Origin: Mesostigma viride
Lineage: Eukaryota; Streptophyta; Mesostigmatophyceae; Mesostigmatales; Mesostigmataceae
Assembly: GCA_009746045.1 (NCBI GenBank)
Contig: RPFO01000050.1
Span: 250,001 to 300,000 of the forward strand
Direction: 5' to 3'
Length of the DNA: 50,000 nt
Shown: piece by piece, positions 25,101-40,721 of the stretch
Layout of the letters: the number at the start of each line of letters is the position of its first letter
Position numbering within the stretch: position 1 is the first letter of the stretch
Notes under the pieces: generated by a model
Databases searched by the model: none
The model's input: only the letters and a program-made list of their open reading frames with translations
Told to the model about the DNA's origin: nothing
Position numbers and translations under genes: made by a program

Positions 25101-27824
25101 CATGTGCTATCCCGTGTGCTCTATTGTTTGCCCTCGTTGGTGCCATCGCCGTACCTTTCTGGGCATGGGTGGCCAACTGCGGCCCCTGCGCCACCCCCTG
25201 CTTGTAGCCGTGTCATCCTAGGTGTACTCCGTGTCATCCAAAAGGTATCATCTGAAATACTGTATCAGCTACACTGTCTACCACACAAGCAAGCACACTA
25301 GTAACGTTGCCATCAGCGTACACTGGAAGCCGCACTCAACCAATACCTACGCACCACCACCCATTCTATGACCCATGCGATGGGCCTCCCATGCTATTCA
25401 TTCACGGAACGCGCTGCCGCCCATGCAGTGACCCTCGCATGCTATTCATCCACACTAACTCGCTGTAACCCATGCGATGACCCACACTATTTCAACCATG
25501 CTATTTGTCCATCTCAAAACATATCGCACCAGCGGCCCCGCGGGCGTGGCGGCCATCCAAGCGGCTTCGGAGCGTCTGGGCGGCGCGACCGTGATGGCCA
25601 CCGCCGTGGTGCCTGACGTGGCCGCTGACATCAGCGCCACGCTGATTAGCTGGGCCGACGAGAAGCGCCTGGACCTCATTCTCACCCTGGGTGAGTGGAG
25701 GAGAGGGACTAGGACTTAGCGATGGCAACCCCTTCCCTATGAGGTCGCTTTGCCCAGTTCTATGAGCTTGCTAGCGGGTTGGGCTGGATGGGGCCAAGCT
25801 GTGCTGAGTTGGGCTGGGTCGGGCCGCCCGCAGGTCCATTGCTGGACATTCCGCAGAGTTACCAACAGAAAGATGCTGAACTGCGCTTGTGACGGTTGGA
25901 GGTAATGGCGTATCGTAGCTGTACCCTCCTCATTAGTTTGTCTCGTTCGCATAAAAAAGACACCCGCCGTGGACCTTGCACAGGCGATGACATGTTTGAC
26001 CTTGCAGCACTGTCACATAGCATTTGTAGCACCAGTTTAACATCGCCATCGTTTATACAGCCGTTGCCACGTCTGAAAGGTGCCACCCCCCACCCCCCAC
26101 CCCCCCAAAAAAAGGGTTGTCATGAATTCGGGTCATTCTCGCCTGAATGAACTCTCCATGTGGCTTTGACAACATGGGTGTCCTGTCAAACACTGCCAGG
26201 TGGCACCGGCTTCACAGCGCGCGATGTCACCCCAGAGGCTACCAGTGCGGTTCTGGACAAGCTTGCGCCGGGCCTGGCCACACTGATGCTCATGGAGAGC
26301 CTGATGGTGAGATATATTCATAGCAGTTCAAAAATATTCTAAGAAATAGCAGGTCATGCTAATGGAGAGCTTGATGGGGAGTAGTCCTTGCCCATGAACA
26401 TGGTCAGGGAGTGTGATTTCGTTCCTGGTGGTGCCATAGGGTGCCCAACGGTTAATGGAGAAAGTATCCTGTTCTGGTGCCCCATCCTGTAAGCATGCCC
26501 CCCTCCCCCTCCTTGTCCCCCTCAACCTTGGTGAGTGTGTCTCTGTGTTTGTTGTCAGCGAGTAAGTAAACACCTTGGTGAGCGTGTCTCTGTGTTTGTT
26601 ATCAGTGAGTAAATAGACAACGCCATCGCCCCCCCACCCCCCTTGTCCCCGTCACCCTTGATCCACAGCTCTTCTGGACAATTTGGTTAAACCACCTAAA
26701 GGCCTGTCGCGTATGTTTTGTGTGCGTGTGGTGGCCATGATGCAGTGTGTGAAATTTTGGTATGATCCTGGGATCCGAATAGTAAAGACAGGACCTCTTA
26801 CAAAATTCCGCGACTATAGTGGTCTCCTAATCCCAAGTTATCCCAAACTATAGCCTAGTGCGATAAAAGCTCTTTACCTGAGAGCTATTGTGTCTGAGCT
26901 GCCCCAACACATACCAGTGGACGTAATCTAGCTGTGTGCACTTGTTCCTGGAATGTTGCGCTCGCGTCCGCAGATCACACCCACCGCTGTCCTCTCCCGT
27001 GCGGTCGCTGGCATCCGTGGCAGCACCCTGGTAAGCATCCCTGGAGGACCAAGCGTGGAGCGCCAACAACAATACCGGTATAGGTGGTGCCAAAGGAAGC
27101 TGTAGTTTGATGCCTGTTAATGAATCAAATTAGTCGCACACTCCCGTTGATGCCTGTTGACGCCTACGGCAAGTGTGGAGTGCTTCTGCCGGCTGTGGGT
27201 CGCCATGCAGTCGTGGTGCCAGTAGTGGTTAACGGCATCAACGAAGGACAAGAGCGTGCCCCAGGTGGAGTCGTAGCTGTCGGTCCTAGTGTCTATATGC
27301 ACATCAGTCAGTGCGGAAGCATCATGCTGCAGGGTTTTCTCTAACTAGGGGCGGCACTGGGTAGGCTTGAGCCGTTATGTGATGTTTTAGTGGACAGGCC
27401 ACTCTGATGATGGACCGTCATGGTCATGTGTGACTCCAGGATGTGATCTATGGCCCAAAAATCTTTAAAGGTCTGCGGCCGCGTAGGTCAAAGGGAACTG
27501 ACTGACTGCGGAGATTGGCCAGCGGTTATAGTAACCTCATTGGTCATCACATTGATGCATCCCTGGCTCAATTCCATAATTTTTCTTCAATGTTCCCCCC
27601 TGCTTTGCTCGCTGCAAATGCTGGGTTCTGCTTTACATTTCATCGCCCCTGGCCACCTTATCGGCCCTTGCCAGATCATCAACATGCCAGGGACGCCCAA
27701 GGCGGTGGGCGAGTGCCTCGGTTTCCTGCTGCCGGCGCTGCCTCACGCGTTGCGGCAGCTCAAGGGGTCGCGGGAGGAGAACCACCCGCGGCATCCAAAG
27801 CACGCCCACTGCTCTCACGACTAG
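14512..27824 (+). CDS. CNX1: Molybdenum insertase CNX1 (MoeA-like E domain fused to MogA-like G domain)
   Basis: It catalyses the last steps of cytosolic molybdenum cofactor synthesis: the G domain adenylylates molybdopterin and the E domain inserts molybdate. Exons: 14512-14745, 15896-16022, 16511-16644, 17942-18043, 19132-19212, 19619-19843, 20552-20739, 21269-21376, 22788-23016, 24311-24468, 25533-25690, 26200-26306, 26974-27030 and 27675-27824. All introns are GT-AG with consistent phases. The product is 685 aa, against 670 in Arabidopsis. E-domain motifs: [56 protein letters not shown] and [13 protein letters not shown] linker follows with [15 protein letters not shown] (458-472). G-domain motifs: [38 protein letters not shown] and [21 protein letters not shown]. 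The start is the first ATG of the frame. Exon 10 is hidden among introns and was placed from its motif. The order E-G is the plant order. Confidence 0.95.
15559..15755 (+). repeat. (ACCCTTTC)n octamer array in CNX1 intron 1
   Basis: About 20 units, drifting to CCCCTTTC and then a longer ACCCTGCTTCCCTTTC unit toward the 3' end. It is pyrimidine-only and lies about 140 bp before the exon 2 acceptor. Confidence 0.9.
16665..16865 (+). repeat. 18-bp tandem repeat (GATGCTACTATAAGGGGC) in CNX1 intron 3
   Basis: About ten imperfect units alternate between 'ctataaggggc' and 'ctgtacaggat' forms, starting just after the exon 3 donor. Confidence 0.85.
17030..17545 (+). repeat. 26-bp minisatellite in CNX1 intron 3
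   Basis: About 20 head-to-tail units of 26 bp (tatcaaatgcacacatgg plus tcttgggg) with a few point variants. The repeats are contiguous with no spacers, so this is not a CRISPR array. All three forward frames are open because no stop falls in the unit. Confidence 0.95.
18206..18330 (+). repeat. 18-bp repeat (AGACATACAGCRGCACRT)n in CNX1 intron 4
   Basis: About seven units alternate cagcagcacat and cagcggcacgt forms. Confidence 0.85.
18338..18540 (+). repeat. (CCCTCTACC)n nonamer array in CNX1 intron 4
   Basis: About 22 pyrimidine-rich 9-bp units with small variants (ctgcccc, cttctacc, an added C). Frames give PLYPLYP-type artefacts. Confidence 0.9.
18705..18825 (+). repeat. Dispersed intronic repeat, copy 1
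   Basis: Segments agacaaccagc and aggccagaaatctgga, then gaccatggtagctcg, recur in the same order at 23270-23335 in another CNX1 intron. Class unknown. Confidence 0.5.
19096..19126 (+). repeat. 31-base poly-C tract next to the CNX1 exon 5 acceptor
   Basis: Thirty-one consecutive C end five bases before the AG that opens exon 5 (19132). Shorter C runs precede exon 3 (about 16488-16504) and lie 35-50 bp before exon 6 and about 95-105 bp before exon 7. Confidence 0.9.
22084..22735 (+). repeat. Heptamer superarray GCC(T/C)NNN in CNX1 intron 8
   Basis: About 93 consecutive 7-bp units. A short GCCTTGC block is followed by about 65 units of GCCTCGT (22120-22570, with variants), then about 17 units of GCCTTAA (22571-22695), then a few GCCCTGT units up to about 22730. 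The GCC core and 7-bp register persist through the blocks. It ends about 50 bp before the exon 9 acceptor. Confidence 0.92.
23262..23345 (+). repeat. Dispersed intronic repeat, copy 2
   Basis: Homologous to 18705-18825 (agacaaccagcgcaggccag, then atctggaagaatcgggatca). It is followed downstream by a run of about 26 T at 23470-23495. Confidence 0.5.
23998..24175 (+). repeat. Tandem repeats of about 29 bp in CNX1 intron 9
   Basis: About six imperfect units built on gttagcttttgtggtgt followed by ttattatgtatt. They are AT-rich compared with the surrounding exons. Confidence 0.8.
24966..25022 (+). repeat. (TTCTGTCCC)n array in CNX1 intron 10
   Basis: About six 9-bp units. The minus frame gives an EGTEGTE-type artefact. 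Confidence 0.8.
26520..26612 (+). repeat. Tandem duplication of about 48 bp in CNX1 intron 12
   Basis: Two copies of accttggtgagYgtgtctct plus gtgtttgttRtcagYgagtaa. Confidence 0.8.
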
Positions 27825-28719
27825 GGCGTGGCACTTACGGCAGGGCAGTTTGTTTATAGCTTCAAAGGTCTATATTGTAGTAATCGAACAAGTGCCCCAA
27901 AACCGTGTGCATGGTCAAGCTAGTGGCATAGCAAGCAACGACCAGCATACTGCCGTTTTTAGCCGCGCAGGTTTCTGTGTCTTTCTGTATGGCATCGATA
28001 GACGGCTGTTTGCATGCTGTCCATGGCATCGAGCTGGGACTGAACAGCAGCAGATATGTATGACAGGTGAAATTTTGGCATCCTCAATTCAATTTTGTGA
28101 CCACCCAATCCTGGCCCTCGTGCGGATTGGAGGCATGGCGTGCATGCAGCTTATGTCTGAATAGACGATCATTGGGACGGTGCATGATTTCAATTGATCA
28201 TAGTACATGCACTTCAATAACTTGCAATGGCATTAATGCAATGAAATGAATGTTGACCAACTTGTGTATTCAATGCATGCATGATCGAGTATTGTGTATT
28301 ATATGCATGCAAGCCATACATGACTACTAACATGAACATATTGCTGTGCCATCTGCTGGACTTCCCATTGATGTGATTAGCAGTGTGTGTAAGCGCGCCA
28401 CCAATTGAGCCATCAAGTCTGAAAACAATACACTACTATATTTACAACGTCCTGGCCCATGTGCACCTCTGCATTTGCAATGCACGCATGCATGCACATG
28501 AGGCACTCGGTACGGATACTGTCAAACAGCAGCCTATACAGCAGGTCGACCATTGACATGCAGGTCAATCCTTGAGAACCCCAAACCACTTAAAGTACAA
28601 CACGTTACAAGCGCGAACGTGCAACGACTTCACAGGATAGGTGATTGTCCATACAATCCTTCAAAGTCAATCAATCCCTACCAGCATGTGCCGGCCTGGA
28701 TCAAGTACTGCCGGCCCAT
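27825..28719. other. Convergent intergenic region between CNX1 and GAPDH
   Basis: It holds the two 3' UTRs and is AT-richer than the coding exons. Several ATGCATGC-type palindromes lie near 28275-28310 and 28485-28500. No gene is recognised. A TGTAA at 28388-28392 is a distant candidate CNX1 polyadenylation signal. Confidence 0.5.
28605..28609 (-). terminator. Candidate TGTAA polyadenylation signal of the GAPDH gene
   Basis: TGTAA on the minus strand lies about 111 bp downstream of the GAPDH stop codon, a plausible 3' UTR length for a green alga. Confidence 0.5.
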
Positions 28720-34590
<5,871 letters not shown>

Positions 34591-34599
34591 GAACTCACA

Positions 34600-35450
34600 T
34601 GCAACGCCTTGAACAGCCTGGTGAGTCCCCTCTGCACCTTGCATCAAGCAGTGCTGGTGGACTTCATCAAAGCCTTTGATTCGGTTTTCTGGCCTGCGCT
34701 CAGGGACATCCTCGCTCTGTTCCGGATCCCCCGCCCCCTTCTTGCTGTCATCCGCAACCTGTATGATCGAAGGGTCCACCACTTCGGTGCGCACTTCCTA
34801 CGGGACCACGCCACCATGCCCTTTACAGAAGGGGGTGTGGCAGGGCTGCGTGCTGTCGCCCCGTACCTGCACAGTTCATTATTGTGGTCGAATACGTAAC
34901 ATGATTCAGGCGCGCAAGCGGTTTGCCCGCATTAATTGTGGGTAGGGAACCAGGGGTGCAGGTCGCCAACCGTTTCTGGCATGGCGGGGCGGACACGGAG
35001 ATCCGGCTGGCAGACATCATCTATGCAGATGACACGAGGTGCCCTCTCGAGGGCAATGAGCATGTGCAGACGTGGCTTGACTGCCTGGCAATCGAGGCCC
35101 GTGCGGTGGGGCTCATGAGGTCAGCAAGAAGATAGAGGCTCTGGCGATTGGGCTCACTCAGCCACCGCCCGGCCTCTTTCTCCTTGACGGCTCTCGAGTC
35201 CTGTACAGGGACCGCGTCAAGTTGCTGGGCAGCCTCCTCCCCAGCTGCGATGTGGACCACCGTATCTCCGCCTCAGCCTGGCACGCTTTACGCCAATACC
35301 GGGCCCTGTGGCCGCGCAAGCCCTTGGGCAAGATAGAGAAACAGGACCTGTTTAAGGTCCTCGTCCTCCCTGTTCTTATATTATGGCCGAGACGTGGACC
35401 CTCACCGCCGACCCGAGTGTGGCCAGAAAGCTAGACGACGCGGTCACCAA
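34600..35450 (+). pseudogene. Non-LTR retrotransposon reverse transcriptase, degenerate
   Basis: Motifs are spread over the three forward frames. AVLVDFIKAFDSVFWPAL (motif A) leads, followed by LFRIPRPLLAVIRNLYDRR and KGVWQGCVLSP (motif B) after one shift. Next come EIRLADIIYADDT (motif C, catalytic YADD intact) and VKLLGSLLPSCDVDHRI, then a C-terminal DLFKVLVLPVLI followed in another frame by AETWTLT. At least three frameshifts make it non-functional. This is the RT of a LINE whose 3' end with a (TTCAA)n tail probably lies at 35860-36000. Confidence 0.8.
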
Positions 35451-35859
35451 TTAACATGAGCACTGCGATCCATTTTCCGTGTAGGCTACGCTATATACAT
35501 GTTCACAATGAGCCTGTACCTCGCGGCATGCCATATAAATCACCAGCACCATAAAGCAGCGGCGCCTGCAATTATAGTAGGGCACTTAGCTCGCACCAAT
35601 CAGTCAGGTAGACACCTCACGTGCCCCCCCCCGCACCTGCATGGGGCTGCGCCCCGCTCAGCCTCAGTGCCCGGCACCTCCGATCCTTACGTGGGCCGGG
35701 CCCCGCCATGCTCGCCGCCGCAAGCTAGGCCCGCATGCACCTTCAAAGAACAGAGCTAGTAGAGGATATGGGGGGCCCATGGGCCTCTTCCCCCCCATGA
35801 CAGGCTCGGGCCCCTTAGCTGGGCATAGCTTGAAGTTCATGGGGCTGCACGTGCCCTGG
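35451..35859 (+). other. Probable 3' UTR region of the LINE at 34600-36000
   Basis: Sequence between the RT relic and the conserved 3' end. No coding signal is recognised. Confidence 0.35.
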
Positions 35860-36000
35860 TGCACCTAGAGCAAGGGTCGTTTACATTCCCACCCTTGCAG
35901 GAAGTAGCTTAGAATGTATGATAGGCCATATGCCCCTTCTCTGGGCTATGTGCTACATATACTCCCAACGAAGTTATGTTACAATTCAATTCAATTCAAT
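35860..36000 (+). mobile_element. LINE 3' end with (TTCAA)n tail, copy 1
   Basis: Contains cccttgcaggaagtag, then catatgccccttctc, then tgtgctacatatactcccaa, ending in (ATTCA)n at 35980-36000. Homologous to 38760-38985 (+) and 39018-39230 (-). Confidence 0.8.
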
Positions 36001-36274
36001 GGGCCTCTAGCTCCGTGATTTGGAACAAGATGATGGACAATGCCAAGTGGGCCCTTGCAGGTCATAGAGGACAACGAATCCCCCGGCCCCCGTGGGGAAT
36101 GAGCGCCCGCGTTTGCACTGAGCACGCAGGAAGCACGCCCGGCACTGACAGGTCCCATAGGGTAGAGAGCTTTGATTGACGTACTAGAGTTGGCTTGATG
36201 TTGTAGATAGATTAGACCGGTAGGATTGTGTGTCCCCATATCCATCCGTCCATCCATCCATCATGGTCCGCCGA

Positions 36275-36294
36275 TGTGGTCAAATTTGACCACA
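36275..36294. repeat. Perfect 20-bp palindrome
   Basis: TGTGGTCAAATTTGACCACA is fully self-complementary. It could be a protein-binding site or a transposon-related motif; no partner copy was found. Confidence 0.8.
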
Positions 36295-37315
36295 ACACAC
36301 GTAACGTAACTGTACCGCGTAATTCCGTGACCTGCGACGTTTACAAGTGACGTAACGTAAATATGTCCGGCGGGTCGGGGCAGACCCAACCTCAATGAAA
36401 ATGCATAGGTTGGGTAGGTAATTGCGCCATAGCACAGTAAATACCACCACTTTCTTGCAGGCAGTCACGTGACTTTTGCTAACATTTTTTACCGTTGCGC
36501 GCGCGCATAGCAAGATATGGCTGTCAGCGCGCCATTTTGTGGCAATTTTGGGTTCCGCGGCTTGAAATGGGTCTGATGATGACCCCTGAACAATGATGCA
36601 TTATTTTGGTACGTCAAGAATGATCAGATTTATGCTGTTGAGGAAATACGCAGTGGCTATTACCTCTGTCTTGGTAGTCACTGTCAGACGAGACGTCCCG
36701 TTTGGTATCGCCGGTTTCCTTTGGTTCTTGGGAGTTTCCGTCTGCCTGGGCCTCCCGCGTCTTTACGAAAGTCCGCTGCGCCGGCCATTTGCTGGGGACG
36801 TGGACGCGTTAGACGTCATCTTTGCACATATCTTCAACATGCATGGTAATGATGACAGATGGATGGATAGAGCGGCTATGGCCGCCTCTCCCACTACTAG
36901 TAGCTGCATACGTGACGTATGAGCTTGCCGGCAAGCGGAACCCGGCCAGGTCATGATCGAGGCAGGTACGGCAATGCGTTTGCATGTTGTTTGCAGGGAA
37001 ACTCGTACGTCCTTACATGTCTTTTGATGAGTAGGATAGTGTTATTGCAACAGCTTTCCATGCCTGCTCTAGGAGGGGTATTAGCCATTATGGTGCACAA
37101 TTTGTGGCACTTAGAACTTTGGGGGATAACGTTCAGTGATGGCAAGTTGGCGTCATGTTTGGATTCCAGCAGGTTTGGCACTCTATTGTGGTCATTTATA
37201 TTGCATAATTGTATAGCATGGCATTTTTCTCCATTTGGGGTGTTCGTAGTCATGTGTCAATATGAGCATGGTGCCGTGTGTAAAATGCAATTATGAGTGC
37301 ACCCACCCCGTTGGG

Positions 37316-37588
37316 GGACCCCTGAACATTCTAATAAAAATATCCAACCATGATTTTGGTGTTTAGAATCCTCCCCCGGAGAAAAGGGGGGGGGTTAACT
37401 TTTTCTAACACGAAAAAGTTCGTCTTTTGTCCAACTTTGACTGAAGATAGCATCCAAGGCACTGAATGGACTCATGATATTATTGCATATTCTGAAAGCC
37501 CTTGAAGTGTAGATATTCCTGGCATCTTGGTTGAGGGTGTTTGGAGTTGTGGTCTAGGATTTATGTTTTTTTTCATTTTCAGGGGTCA
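37316..37588. mobile_element. Possible small inverted-repeat element
   Basis: GACCCCTGAA at 37316-37325 is mirrored by TTCAGGGGTC ending at about 37588, with looser similarity further inside (AT-rich). A third GACCCCTGAA lies at about 36583. No target-site duplication was found, so this is weak. Confidence 0.3.
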
Positions 37589-37600
37589 AAAAACCAAAAA

Positions 37601-37702
37601 AAGTGCTGGCGGACCATGGGACTCCGTGACTCCACAACGGGAGCACGAGTCTCAATTAATTAATTAATTAATTAATTTTAATTAATTAATTAATTAATTA
37701 AT
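37601..37702 (+). mobile_element. LINE-like 3' end with (TTAA)n tail, truncated copy
   Basis: Carries ggactccgtgactccacaac, then gggagcacgagt, and a 48-base TTAA-rich tail, matching the ends of the elements at 1-762 and 1667-2856. Only the last 50 or so bases of the element are present, as in 5'-truncated insertions. Confidence 0.7.
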
Positions 37703-38189
37703 GTAGCATGTATTCCCTTGCTTGATGGATGGCATGGGGGTGAGCGGAGCCGCGAAACCGAACTCTAAGCTAATTGACTCTAAAATAATCTATGAAATCC
37801 TAGCTACTCTAGTACTCAGCAAAGCGCCCCTTCCTCAGCTGTGGCCAGTGGTTGTGGTGGGGGGTGCCCTTGCCGCGGCTCAGAGCTGCCAGGGCTGGCC
37901 TGGACATGCCATGGTCTGCCACCTCTTAATAATTGTACTGCATAGCCGAGAGTCCAAGCAAGAGAGCGGAGGAAATGCGGTGTTCAACTGACTGGGCTGG
38001 GACCACTAGGTCGGCCAGCATGCAACTGATCTGTATATAGTTCGATCTGACGTATGGTGCCCAAGGATTTCTACCAACCTATCGATATGGGTTTGTCCTT
38101 GGGGCCAGGCCATGCAGCCGCCGGTCAGGATATGCATGCTGCCCCGGAGCCCTGGCCAAGCCACTGGCGGCCGGGCCAGCCAGACCGAA
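37703..38189. other. Spacer, nothing recognised
   Basis: No domain, tandem repeat or transposon terminus was identified in this stretch. Confidence 0.4.
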
Positions 38190-38650
38190 GTCGGTGTCTC
38201 ATACCTGATGAAGTGGCGCTAGCAAGATTTTCTGCAAACTGAATGCTATCCTGCGCTGCCTAATCTCATCCGTAATGCAAGGCATACCCTGATTATACAA
38301 AGACTCTAATGACTGACCTATGTGTGGAAACCCTACATATTTCAGGAACTGTCCGGGAGCATCCTGTAAACCGCGCCGTTGTGCCAGGTGACCAGCTTGT
38401 CCGTGAGCGTCCACGCCTTGGCGCCGGGTAGGTGAGCACCGTGAGGACCAGGTCCTCAGTCATGAAGAGCACTCGCTTGCGACGTCCTCAAGGCTCATCA
38501 GAGAGCAGCTCGGACATGCACGGTTGCAGAACGCCAGCAGAAGAGCTCTCCCGCTCACCGCCGGGTCAGGGGTCTTCAGCAGCTCAGCAGAAAGGTGGTC
38601 GGCACCGATCGCCACCGCATCGAACCGCAAGCGAGCAAGGGCGCCGTCCA
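38190..38650 (-). pseudogene. LINE ORF2 relic: RT N-terminal and C-terminal fragments
   Basis: The minus strand reads AIGADHLSAELLKTPDP and LLLAFCNRACPS (about 38620-38500), resembling the 'GxDGxPAELLK...LxxxFNxxxxxxxxP' start of non-LTR RTs. Lower down it reads KAWTLTDKLVTWHNGAVYRML and ITDEIRQRRIAFSLQKI (about 38414-38210), resembling the C-terminal region that follows the RT. The middle, including the catalytic motifs, is missing, so this is an internally deleted relic. Confidence 0.55.
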
Positions 38651-38985
38651 ATGAGAAGCCATGCCCTAGCCTTTGTATAGCCATGATGCATGATCTTCCC
38701 CCCGGCCTATGTCTGCGCCCCCGCCCTAGGTGCTGGATATACATAGTGGTGCAGACAGTCTGCATGTGCACTCTGTGCACCCAGAGCAGGTGTAGTTTAC
38801 ATCCAGTACCCTTGCAGGAAGTAGCAAAGAATGGATTCAAAGCCATATGCCCCTTCTCAGGGATATGTGCTACATGTACTCCCAACGGAGTTATGTTCCA
38901 TTGCAATTCAATTCAGTTCAATTCAATTCAGTTCCATTCAATTCAATTCAATTCAAAATAATTCAATTCAATAGCCTTAGCTGAG
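38650..38985 (+). mobile_element. LINE 3' end with (TTCAA)n tail, copy 2
   Basis: Runs from agccatgccctagcctttgt through cccttgcaggaagtag to a long tail of TTCAA/TTCAG units (38905-38985). It faces copy 3 tail to tail, 33 bp away. Confidence 0.8.
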
Positions 38986-39017
38986 CATTTTTACAGCCTG
39001 GCAGATATGCTCGCGCG

Positions 39018-39930
39018 GGTCTTATTGAATTGAATTGAATTGAATTGAATCGGAACTGACATAGCTCCATTGGTGGGAGTATATGTAGCACATATTATCC
39101 CTAAGAAGGTGCGTATGGCTTTTAATACACTCGATCTGGGCAGTATACTTCCTGCAAGGGTAGGGTGTAAGCTACACCTGCTCTGGGTGCACGAAGTGCG
39201 TACCTGCACAGCATGCTATGACTGATCCTAGCACCTACCGAAAGGCGCTGGTGATAGGGGGGGAAGATCAGCATGGCTATACAAAGGCTAGCGAGGGCAT
39301 GGCTTCTCAGCAGAGAGTAACTCCCTAGCTGCATGCAGGGCACAGCATAACTAAATAAAGCTAGGCATCATCTGCATGGTGTGCGGCACATCATAGGCAC
39401 ACGTGCACATTACTAAACAATGCCGTGCATGAGCTGGTGGCCGGAGTGCCTGTAGTAGGCGTACATGTACAAGGGCACGGTGGCTATAGGCCTGACTATT
39501 CTACAGATCTACACTATGTCACTGTTCTCTGAACAGTGACTGCTGTATCCCCCTAAGCTGGGGCGTCTGGAGTCCGGCTGGGGCCGCGGGGGTCGCGTGC
39601 CCAGGGCTTGTGGCCGACGTAGATGGCCGCCCCGGCCTTAATTCCAGTACACCGGAGCCGGCTTCCCCGCCGTGGTCTGCCGGAGCTGGAGGTAGGTCGG
39701 CCATAGCTCCCGTCGCCGTTGTTGCTGCTGACTGGGTCAAGTCATCGTCCAGGGTGAAGTGAGTCTTCTCGAGCCGCTTGCGGCGTCTGAGAAAAGAAAT
39801 CTTGTCCGCCGGGTTCTTAAAGGTGAGAAGAACGGCGGGGGTGCCCCTACCTTACCCCGCGCGCGGGGAAGGCGGTGGGCGACCAGCTTCAATCTCACCA
39901 AGATGGCCCATGCGACCAAGGATTTCTCGC
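39018..39930 (-). mobile_element. LINE-like element with ORF1-type domain and (TTCAA)n tail, copy 3
   Basis: On the minus strand the order is ORF1-type C-terminal domain (39930-39560), about 330 bp of UTR, the conserved 3' end shared with copies 1 and 2 (39310-39050), and the tail (39048-39024). The shared 3' end includes ctttgtatagccatgctgat and cccttgcaggaagtat. No RT lies between the domain and the tail. Confidence 0.7.
39560..39930 (-). pseudogene. LINE ORF1-like C-terminal domain, frameshifted (copy 3)
   Basis: LLTFKNPADKISFLRRRKRL and FTLDDDLT lie in one frame. The continuation QQQRRRELWPTYLQLRQ and APVYWN are in the next. The same domain as at 17-331, clearly diverged from it. Confidence 0.65.
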
Positions 39931-40002
39931 TCGAACGCCTGTTGAAGCGTCACGGAATTCTCACCTTCCCCCACGTCGAAGTTCTTGACGACGCGCCGGG
40001 TC

Positions 40003-40198
40003 TACTGTTATTGCACCCACATAGTTCATGCCGGATCGTCCGCTATCATGTCCGATTGCTGCTGTGGCATGCCTCTGGCGCATGAAGGAGAAAGGGGGTC
40101 TCTGCCCTTTCTTCCTGTTGTGCATACACAGGGATTAAAAGCACTCCGGTGCTCCGTGACTCCCCAACGGGAGCACGTGTTTAATTATAATTATTTAA
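40003..40198 (+). mobile_element. LINE-like 3' end with (TTAA)-related tail, copy 4
   Basis: ttgcacccacatagt, then gctgtggcatgcctctggc and gggattaaaagcactccggt are shared with 550-738 and the inverse at 1683-1880. It ends in taattataattatttaacta, a decayed tail. It directly abuts the opposite-strand copy 3. Confidence 0.7.
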
Positions 40199-40248
40199 CT
40201 AATTGTCTACTTGATATGACTTGCGAGATCAGCTAGTAATTGATTTCA

Positions 40249-40721
40249 CGCGCCTCCGTTGGGAGAGTCCATCACGGGGTAAACCAGTTGGACCGTTTTT
40301 TGTGGGTGAACCCTGGGTAAGCCCGGCCCGGCCTAAGACCCCTCAGGCGCTCTGGGATCGAAAGGCCGGCCTGTATATTCTCCCAAACTGGCGACAGGCT
40401 TGTAATTTGAGTTCAAAGCCTATCTGTGGTCACGGGACCATGCACGGAGCAGCTTTACTGCATCCACTATATCGGCTTTTGCCGATGTCGAAGCTGTACG
40501 TTTTGCATGGTCCACGTACGTATTGCCTGTGCTTGCTAGACTCTTCCGGAGAGCATGCAGTTTGAATTGAACCTGTGGCCTGCCTCTCGAAATGGTAACG
40601 GAGAGAAGGGGGTGGACGTCCCCCGTGCCCCCTTGCCGTACGTGCATCAAACAGGGATGACAGGTACCCACTCCAAAAGTCGGTACCGGCCCGTGACGTA
40701 CCGGCTCCCAACGGAGGCGCG
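40249..40721. mobile_element. 473-bp inverted-repeat element (MITE-like)
   Basis: CGCGCCTCCGTTGGGAG at 40249-40265 is matched by its inverse at 40705-40721. The interior has no coding region that I recognise. AATTGA-like sequence flanks both sides, but no clean target-site duplication could be defined, so the superfamily is open. Confidence 0.65.

Larger units (their letters stand above)
36001..37600. other. Spacer with palindrome and unrecognised open frames
   Basis: No known gene. A CATC array lies near 36240-36262 and a 20-bp palindrome at 36275-36294. Two consecutive plus-strand frames, 36593-36922 (109 codons, with a hydrophobic stretch FGIAGFLWFLGVSVCLGL) and 36919-37296 (125 codons), have no recognisable family, no transposon motifs and ordinary AT-rich composition. 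They are probably chance frames. Confidence 0.35.

Noticed and set aside
36593-37296. Two adjacent hydrophobic frames as possible membrane-protein genes
   Set aside because: No family resemblance, no exon-like GC bias and no splice or transposon context; chance frames are the simpler explanation.
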